64,000 bases of DNA. Origin: an uncultured Bacteroidales bacterium (GTDB taxonomy: Bacteria; Bacteroidota; Bacteroidia; Bacteroidales; UBA932). Every line of letters starts with the position of its first letter. Positions within the stretch are counted from its first letter, which is position 1. This document shows, one piece after another, positions 53,601 to 59,262 of the stretch. The notes beneath the pieces were generated by a model. It was not told the DNA's origin, made no database searches, and saw only the letters and a program-made list of their open reading frames with translations. The position numbers and the translations under genes were made by a program. Where the stretch lies: positions 37,188 through 101,187 of the forward strand of contig ONXC01000004.1 of NCBI GenBank assembly GCA_900321715.1. The letters are read 5' to 3'.

Positions 53601-54870
53601 CCCGCAGTTTGCCACGCATCATTATGACAAATCCTGCTTTGAGGGCATCTACGGTGTATCCGACAAAGAGGTCTGGAGCGTAAAGCAGCAGTTGAAGGTG
53701 AAGCTCATAGATTTCATTCGTGAGCGTCTTCAGGACAACACCATCTCCAACCACTACAGCCCTTCAGAGCTTGTTACCATCATGGATACTCTCCGCGACG
53801 ACGTCCTTACAATTGGCTTTGCACGCCGCTTTGCCACTTACAAGAGGGCTACGCTGCTGTTCCGTGACCTTGACAGGCTTGATAAGATTGTGAACAATCC
53901 CGCGCAGCCGGTCCAGTTCCTGTTTGCAGGAAAGGCTCACCCCGCCGACAAAGCAGGCCAGGACCTCATCAAGCAGATTGTGGACATCTCCAAGGATCCC
54001 CGTTTCATCGGCAAGATTGTCTTTGTCCCCGGATATGACATCACCCTTGCAAAGCGCATGGTCCAGGGCGTGGATGTGTGGATGAACAACCCTACACGTC
54101 CCCAGGAGGCTTCCGGTACTTCCGGAGAGAAGGCTGCCATGAACGGCACCATGCACTTCAGCGTGCTTGACGGCTGGTGGGTAGAGGGCTACAAGGAAGG
54201 CGCCGGCTGGGCACTTCCCATTGAGCAGGCCTACGAAGACAACAACTTCCAGAACGAGCTCGATGCCGCCACCATCTACCAGATCCTTGAGAACGACATC
54301 GCTCCCGCATATTACAACGTAGACCGCACTACGGGCCGAAGCTCGGAGTGGATTGGCTACATCAAGAACACCATCGCACAGGTGGCCTGCAACTTCACCA
54401 CCAACCGCATGCTCACGGACTACATGAACCAGTACTATGAGCCCCAAAGCAAGCGTGCCCTTGAGATTAAGGCAAATGACTTCAAGGAGGCCCGGGAGCT
54501 TGCTGCTTGGAAGACTCACGTCCGCCGTGAGTGGGAGAACGTGCAGCAGACCTGGCGCTCGGATCCCCAGACTTCCTATGACATCACCCAGAGTAAGCCC
54601 TACACCGCTTCCATGAAGCTCCAGCTTGGAGACCTTAAGCCGGAAGACGTTGGCGCAGAGGTGGTGTTTGCCCAAACCGACAAGCATGGAGTGCCCCATA
54701 TTGTTGAAATTCAGCCGTTTGAGTTCAAGAAGTGTGAAGACGGCGAGGCCACCTATGAGGTTACCCTTCTCCCCGAGAAAACCGGTGCATACCTCGTTGG
54801 CGCCCGTGTGTTTGCCAAGCATCCGCTGCTTGCACACCGCCAGAGCTTTGAGTGCGTAAAGTGGCTGTAG
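50662..54870 (+). CDS. Glycogen synthase (GT3) - alpha-glucan phosphorylase (GT35) fusion
   Basis: 1402 residues joining opposite enzymes. Residues 1-~545 are a GT3 glycogen synthase: [19 protein letters not shown], and the nucleotide-sugar E-x7-E in [16 protein letters not shown]. From ~549 comes a phosphorylase of the short DUF3417 type: [76 protein letters not shown], and the PLP lysine region [15 protein letters not shown]. The junction at 52285-52322 is conspicuously AT-rich and contains an in-frame ATG (52306, residue 549) set like a normal Bacteroidota start, so a separate phosphorylase might also be made. The gene overlaps ribF by 19 bases. Confidence 0.93.
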   Translation: [1402 protein letters not shown]

Positions 54871-55820
54871 TAACTACAGGATTCTTTGACGGTGTCCATC
54901 TTGGGCACCGTCGTGTGCTTGAGACAGTGGTCTCCTCTGCCCGTGAAAGGGGAGAGGAGGCCGTTGTGGTTACGTTCTGGCCTCATCCAAGGACGGTCCT
55001 GCAGCAGGACGCCCGGGACTTCAGGCTGCTCACGTCCCTGGAGGAGAAAAAGGCTCTCCTTGCCGCCGCCGGCATTGACCGCACGGAGGTCCTGCCTTTC
55101 ACCCGTGAGTTCGCCTCCCTTAAGGCCGATGAATACCTCTCCCTCCTCCAGTCCCGTTACGGCGCTTCGCTGATAGTGATGGGTTATGACAACAGGATTG
55201 GGAGTGACAGGAAGACGGCGGAAGAGATATGTGTATGTCAAACCGTCGGCTGCGCCGACCCCTCCCAAAGCAAGCTTTGGGCCCCTCCCTCTTATCCGGC
55301 CGAGGGTGGCCAGAGGCCTGGGAACCACATATCTCCCTTGCCTGTGGTAGCAATAGACCCCGTCATTCCCGGCCTGACCGGGAATCCCATTTCTTCCACC
55401 AGGATCCGGAAGGCGCTGAAGGAGGGGGATGTGGAAGCGGCAAACGGGATGCTGGGGTATGAGTACGGGCTGCATGGAGTGGTTGTGGCTGGGAACAGGA
55501 TGGGCCGCACCATAGGGTTCCCTACGGCCAATATGCAGCTGTATGAGCCGCTGAAACTGGTGCCGCAGAACGGCGTTTATGCCGTGAACGTGGAGGTGAC
55601 CGGGAATGTGTTCCGGGGCATGTGCAACATTGGCACAAGACCCACGGTTGGAGGGACGGCCAGGACCATTGAGACTCACATCCTGGACTTCTCCGAAGAC
55701 ATCTACGGCCTGCCGCTGAGGCTCCGCTTCCTGCGCCGCATTCGCGATGAACGCAAGTTCCCCTCGCTGGACGCCCTTCGGCAGCAGCTGGAACTGGATG
55801 CTTTGAATTGTAAAAAGTAA
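54852..55820 (+). CDS. ribF: Bifunctional riboflavin kinase/FAD synthetase with an in-frame repeat insertion
   Basis: 322 residues from GTG 54852 (GTG 54861 is an alternative). FAD synthetase half: TTGFFDGVHLGHRRVL at the start with the HxGH-like motif, and ISSTRIRKAL (~180). Riboflavin kinase half: GRTIGFPTANMQ, NIGTRPTVGGTARTIETHILDF. Between YDNRIGSDRK and VVAIDP the protein carries ~37 extra residues rich in Pro, Cys and Gln (VCQTVGCADPSQSK...) encoded by a 112-bp palindromic element, and VIPGLTGNP just before ISSTR is encoded by a second palindrome. The frame survives, so the protein is probably made; whether FAD synthesis is intact is unclear. Confidence 0.92.
   Translation: MRKVAVVTTGFFDGVHLGHRRVLETVVSSARERGEEAVVVTFWPHPRTVLQQDARDFRLLTSLEEKKALLAAAGIDRTEVLPFTREFASLKADEYLSLLQSRYGASLIVMGYDNRIGSDRKTAEEICVCQTVGCADPSQSKLWAPPSYPAEGGQRPGNHISPLPVVAIDPVIPGLTGNPISSTRIRKALKEGDVEAANGMLGYEYGLHGVVVAGNRMGRTIGFPTANMQLYEPLKLVPQNGVYAVNVEVTGNVFRGMCNIGTRPTVGGTARTIETHILDFSEDIYGLPLRLRFLRRIRDERKFPSLDALRQQLELDALNCKK
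55224..55335. mobile_element. 112-bp palindromic element with terminal inverted repeats inside ribF
   Basis: Ends are GAGATATGTG (55224-55233) and its complement CACATATCTC (55326-55335). Inside are hairpins GTCGGC-TGC-GCCGAC (55245-55259), CCCAAAGC-AA-GCTTTGGG (55264-55281) and CCCTC...GAGGG (55287-55306). It is MITE-like and read in frame through ribF. Confidence 0.75.
55365..55385. repeat. Palindrome ATTCCCGG-CCTGA-CCGGGAAT inside ribF
   Basis: A perfect 8-bp inverted repeat with a 5-base loop, translated as VIPGLTGNP. It resembles a palindrome class (GTCATTCCCGGC...ACCGGGAATC) that I have seen dispersed in many bacterial genomes. Confidence 0.65.
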
Positions 55821-55832
55821 TTGTTATCTTTG
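55802..55832 (+). promoter_or_regulatory. greA promoter (TTTG-N19-TATCTTTG)
   Basis: TTTG at 55802-55805 and TATCTTTG at 55825-55832 with a 19-base spacer; the -33 element is inside the ribF coding end. Transcription would start near 55838. Confidence 0.8.
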
Positions 55833-55846
55833 CATAAACATAAACT

Positions 55847-55880
55847 GCGACGGCCTAAAAGGGTCGTTGCAACTTTTTTT
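55847..55880 (+). terminator. Attenuator-like hairpin in the greA leader
   Basis: GCGACGGCC and GGTCGTTGC form a ~9-bp stem (two G-T pairs) with a TAAAA(G) loop, followed after AAC by seven T (55874-55880). It lies between the greA promoter and the greA ATG, so it would end a transcript of about 42 bases or attenuate greA. Confidence 0.65.
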
Positions 55881-55902
55881 GACAAAGTAAAAAGGTAAAC
55901 AT

Positions 55903-56370
55903 ATGGCTATTGAAATGATGACTCAGGCCGGTCTTGACAAACTCAAGAAGGAACTGGCCGATGCACTGGCCCAGAGGCCGGTGATTTCTGCGGCTATCGC
56001 AGAGGCACGTGAGAAGGGAGACCTCTCAGAGAATGCAGAGTATGACGCCGCGCGCGATGCACAGGGCCTTCTGGAGGTGAAGATCGCCCGCCTGAAGGAG
56101 AAGGTTGCAAATGCACGCGTCATTGATGAGAGTAAGCTTTCGGCAGACTCCGTGCAGCTTCTTTCCAAGGTGAAGGTCAAGAACCTTGCCAACAAGATGG
56201 TCATGAACTTCCAGATTGTTCCGGAAACCGAGGCCGATTTCTCCAAGGGCCTCCTGGCCGCCACAACCCCTATCGGCAAGGCCCTTATCGGCCATTCAAA
56301 AGGTGAGGTTGTTGATGCCAAGGTACCCAGCGGTATCATGAAGTTTGAAATTGTGGAAATTTCCCTGTAA
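55903..56370 (+). CDS. greA: Transcription elongation factor GreA
   Basis: 155 residues. The N-terminal coiled coil carries the tip acids in AREKGDLSENAEYDAARDAQG, which reach into the RNA polymerase secondary channel to stimulate cleavage of backtracked RNA. The C-terminal FKBP-like domain ends in STPIGKALIGHSKGEVVDAKVPSG-type sequence (here TTPIGKALIGHSKGEV). It has its own promoter and a leader with a terminator-like hairpin. The HIT gene starts one base after its stop. Confidence 0.96.
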   Translation: MAIEMMTQAGLDKLKKELADALAQRPVISAAIAEAREKGDLSENAEYDAARDAQGLLEVKIARLKEKVANARVIDESKLSADSVQLLSKVKVKNLANKMVMNFQIVPETEADFSKGLLAATTPIGKALIGHSKGEVVDAKVPSGIMKFEIVEISL

Positions 56371-56371
56371 G

Positions 56372-56776
56372 ATGGCTACAATCTTTACAAAAATCGCAAA
56401 GGGTGAGATCCCTTCCTACAAGTGCGCGGAGTCCGATGATTTCTACGCATTCCTGGACATTTCTCCCCTTGCCGCAGGTCATACCCTGGTAATCCCCAAG
56501 AATGTTGAGGACGACTACATCTTCCATCTTGATGAGGCCACTTATGCCGGCCTGTGGGCATTTGCCCGCAAGGTTGCGGTGGCGCTCAAGGCTGCCGTTC
56601 CCTGCAAGAGGGTAGGCGTTGCCGTACTTGGTATGGAAGTGCCTCATACTCACATTCATCTGGTGCCTCTCCAGACGGAAGGAGACCTTGATTTCAGAAA
56701 GGCAAAGCTGCAGCTTGAGCCTCAGGAAATGAAGGAGATTGCCGCTAAAATCTTTGCAGAGTATGAGAAACTTTAG
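56372..56776 (+). CDS. HIT family nucleotide hydrolase
   Basis: 134 residues from ATG 56372, one base after the greA stop; a frame extension into greA is not preferred. The histidine triad appears as MEVPHTHIHLVPL near residue 95, with the N-terminal block IFTKIAKGEIPSYKCAE typical of bacterial HINT/HIT proteins. These hydrolyse nucleoside phosphoramidates or dinucleotides. Its end overlaps the next gene by 14 bases. Confidence 0.94.
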   Translation: MATIFTKIAKGEIPSYKCAESDDFYAFLDISPLAAGHTLVIPKNVEDDYIFHLDEATYAGLWAFARKVAVALKAAVPCKRVGVAVLGMEVPHTHIHLVPLQTEGDLDFRKAKLQLEPQEMKEIAAKIFAEYEKL

Positions 56777-57878
56777 CCGTATTCTCCTTGGTGCTCTCCT
56801 TTGCACCATCCTTTTCTCCTGCGACCCTGAGAAAACCTACATCAACGGTGTCCTCAAGGACGGCCCTGAGTCCGAACTAGTTGTCAAACTCCTGGACGTG
56901 AACCGTTTCCAGGTGCTGGATACCCTCAAGACAGAGGAAGATGGCGCCTTCTCCTACACTATGGACATCAAGGAGGCCCAGCCGGAGTTCGTATACCTTT
57001 ATTATAAGGACCGCCAGGTTGCGTCCCTGCTTCTTCAGAAGGGAGACGTTGTGGTTGTGGAGACCGATACACTTGGCGCCTACAGGGTGGAAGGAAGTGA
57101 TGAGACGCTTCTTCTTCAGAAGGTAGAGAATGCCTACAACGCCTGCGTGAGGGATATTTCCCGCATCATTACCAATCCCCTGAGGGGAGATGCCGCCATT
57201 TCCCGCAGGTATGTGGCATATTATCGTGACAGGGTGGAGTATGTGCTGGGTCATCCCTATTCACTTACCGTAGTGCCTGTCTTCTTCCAGAAGATCAACG
57301 ACGGCCTTCCGGTCTTCGCGCAGCCCACTGACGGCCTTCTGATGCGTAATATCTGCGATTCCCTCAAGACCGTATATCCGGATTCCAAGTACGTGAAGGC
57401 CCTTGAGAAGGAGGCCGAAAAACGCGTGTCGGAGATGGAATTATCGGCCCGTATAAACAAGGCGCAGGAGGTTGGCTACATCGATATCAATCTCCCTGGC
57501 GTGGACGGCAAGAAGGTGAAACTCTCGGAGGTTGAATCCAAGGTTACCATGGTGTATTTCTGGGCCACCACCGCAGAGCAGAAAATGTTCAACCTGGATG
57601 CCCTGAAGCCCATTTATGAGGAATTCCATGACAAGGGCTTCGAGATTTACGCCGTGTCCCTCAATGTGGACAAGGCAGAATGGGGCAAGGCCATGCGCAA
57701 CCAGGATCTTCCCTGGGTGAACGTATGCGACATCCGCGGAATCGACTCCCCGTACATCGGCCTTTATGGCGTCACATCCCTTCCTATGGCATGGTTCATA
57801 GTGGACGGGGAAATTGACGCCGCCGCCAATGTCCGCAATGCGGCCGATATCCGTAAGTACCTCCGTAAAAAGCTTTGA
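56763..57878 (+). CDS. TlpA-like lipoprotein lacking the CXXC active site
   Basis: 371 residues from ATG 56763 (MRNFSRILLGALLCTILFSC), which gives a clean lipoprotein signal; an in-frame TTG at 56739 would spoil it. A DUF4369-like beta domain (~25-130) is followed by a helical linker and a TlpA/AhpC thioredoxin-like domain from ~235. Where relatives read W-A-x-W-C-x-x-C, this protein reads YFWATTAEQKMFNL, so neither cysteine is present. The cis-Pro loop TSLPMAWFI is kept. It is therefore probably redox-inactive and may bind rather than reduce a partner. Overlaps the HIT gene by 14 bases; hairpin downstream. Confidence 0.88.
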   Translation: MRNFSRILLGALLCTILFSCDPEKTYINGVLKDGPESELVVKLLDVNRFQVLDTLKTEEDGAFSYTMDIKEAQPEFVYLYYKDRQVASLLLQKGDVVVVETDTLGAYRVEGSDETLLLQKVENAYNACVRDISRIITNPLRGDAAISRRYVAYYRDRVEYVLGHPYSLTVVPVFFQKINDGLPVFAQPTDGLLMRNICDSLKTVYPDSKYVKALEKEAEKRVSEMELSARINKAQEVGYIDINLPGVDGKKVKLSEVESKVTMVYFWATTAEQKMFNLDALKPIYEEFHDKGFEIYAVSLNVDKAEWGKAMRNQDLPWVNVCDIRGIDSPYIGLYGVTSLPMAWFIVDGEIDAAANVRNAADIRKYLRKKL

Positions 57879-57919
57879 TATCGCCGCCCGTAGAATGGAA
57901 GTTATTAATATTCAGTGAT

Positions 57920-57965
57920 TTACGTAAAATGCCCTATGTGAAAAGACATAGGGCATTTTACGTAA
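57920..57965. terminator. 20-bp hairpin with TTAC...GTAA ends between convergent genes
   Basis: A perfect 20-bp stem, 57920-57939 with 57946-57965, and loop GAAAAG. It lies between the TlpA-like gene (plus) and tsaB (minus) and can terminate both. Confidence 0.8.
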
Positions 57966-57991
57966 TTATTTGTAAATCAGGTAATTCTATT

Positions 57992-58669
57992 CTACGGTAA
58001 TATTGACTTGCGTGAGACGGTAGCCACAAAGTCCTTCAGGTAGAAGGGTTCGAAGTACGCAAGGTCTTCGAATCGGCCTTCATTGAAGGCTTTCTCTGCC
58101 AGGGGGGCCATATTGGAAGCAAGGGGCCATGCCTCACGGAAGCTGGCGTTGGGGTGGGTGATGACGTCCTTGCATTTCAGGGCTCCGTCCCCGATAAACA
58201 GCACCGGGCCTTTCTCAAGATAATCTGCAAAGGAATCTGGGCCGATTATCTTTGCCTCTACGGGCGAAAGCTGCTCTCCGGCAGGAGAAAACACCGCGGT
58301 GTAAACCTCCATTCGGCGGGCGTCGATCATTGGAATAACTGTGTGGTTCCCGTCTATTGCGGCCTGCGCAAGGATATCCAGCGAGCCTATGGCTATCAGC
58401 GGCAGTCCGGCGCCAAAGGCAAGGCCCTTTGCGGTGGATACTCCAACCCTGAGGCCGGTGTAGGATCCGGGGCCTTTCCCAACGCAGATGGCATCACAAT
58501 CCCGGACCGCAAGCCCTTTTGAGTCAAGTACTTCCTTTACAAGGGGTGCGGTAAGTGATGCCTGAAGACGGGGCTCACGGCATTCACGGGATGCAACCAC
58601 GGTACCATTCTCTGACAAAGCCACAGAGAGAACCGCAGTGGAAGTTTCTATTAAAAGGATTCTAGCCAT
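57992..58669 (-). CDS. tsaB: tRNA t6A37 synthesis protein TsaB
   Basis: 225 residues. ASKHA-type fold: ILLIETSTAVLSVALSENG at the start and CVGKGPGSYTGLRVGVSTAKGLAFG, the TsaB signature. It is the scaffold that works with TsaD and TsaE to transfer threonylcarbamoyl to A37 of ANN-decoding tRNAs. It lies 3 bases after the cvpA gene in the same transcription unit. Confidence 0.94.
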   Translation of the reverse strand: MARILLIETSTAVLSVALSENGTVVASRECREPRLQASLTAPLVKEVLDSKGLAVRDCDAICVGKGPGSYTGLRVGVSTAKGLAFGAGLPLIAIGSLDILAQAAIDGNHTVIPMIDARRMEVYTAVFSPAGEQLSPVEAKIIGPDSFADYLEKGPVLFIGDGALKCKDVITHPNASFREAWPLASNMAPLAEKAFNEGRFEDLAYFEPFYLKDFVATVSRKSILP

Positions 58670-58672
58670 AAA

Positions 58673-59191
58673 TTAAACGGCTGCAGCAGCAGTCTCAGAA
58701 GCGGTTTGGAACAGTTCTTTCAGGAAGGGGAATACGGTGTAGCCAAGGTCACGGAGGGCACCGTAGAGCACGGACTCCGTGAGGACGGGGCTTGTCACCA
58801 GTTCAAATTTCTCATTTACGGTATCAAAGAGGATTGCCACAAGGCCGATAACTACGGCCGACAGGGCAACGGCAAAGATGAACCCCAGAAGGCGGTTCAC
58901 CCAGCCGAGATTGGCCATCTTGAACAGCCCCGTGAGGAGTTTTGCGATGAGCAGCACCACTATTGAAACCACTATGAGAATGATGATGAAGGACACTATC
59001 TTCAGGACGGTGTCCGACACATTTATATAGGCGCTAAGTTTCTCACTTACAAGGGATGAGAACTTGAATGCCATCCATACGCTGGCCACTATTCCGGCCA
59101 GTGAGACCGCCTGCTCAATGAAACCCTTCGAAACACCCCGGATGATGCCCGGGAGGAAGAGCAGAAGAATCACTATATCGAGAACGTTCAT
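58673..59191 (-). CDS. CvpA family inner membrane protein
   Basis: 172 residues with about four hydrophobic segments (DIVILLLFLPGIIRGVSKGFIEQ; GIVASVWMAFKF; IIILIVVSIVVLLIAKLL; LLGFIFAVALSAVVIGLVAIL). The N-terminal GxxxGxxKGFI pattern is typical of CvpA proteins. E. coli CvpA is linked to colicin V production and envelope homeostasis; the exact role here is unknown. tsaB follows 3 bases downstream. It diverges from ileS. Confidence 0.88.
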   Translation of the reverse strand: MNVLDIVILLLFLPGIIRGVSKGFIEQAVSLAGIVASVWMAFKFSSLVSEKLSAYINVSDTVLKIVSFIIILIVVSIVVLLIAKLLTGLFKMANLGWVNRLLGFIFAVALSAVVIGLVAILFDTVNEKFELVTSPVLTESVLYGALRDLGYTVFPFLKELFQTASETAAAAV

Positions 59192-59192
59192 A

Positions 59193-59223
59193 TTGCGTAT
59201 GAGAGTTAAAATGATTATCTTTG
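59193..59223 (+). promoter_or_regulatory. ileS promoter (TTG-N20-TATCTTTG)
   Basis: TTG at 59193-59195 and TATCTTTG at 59216-59223 with a 20-base spacer, giving a leader of about 34 bases before the ATG. No T-box or other large leader is present. Confidence 0.7.
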
Positions 59224-59262
59224 TACCCTAAAAAACGGTAATGCAAAATTAGGAAAAATTAT

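Noticed and set aside
57992-58669. tsaB as a general chaperone or protease (old 'glycoprotease' naming)
   Set aside because: The sequence lacks the metal site of TsaD and carries the TsaB signature, so it is the scaffold subunit.
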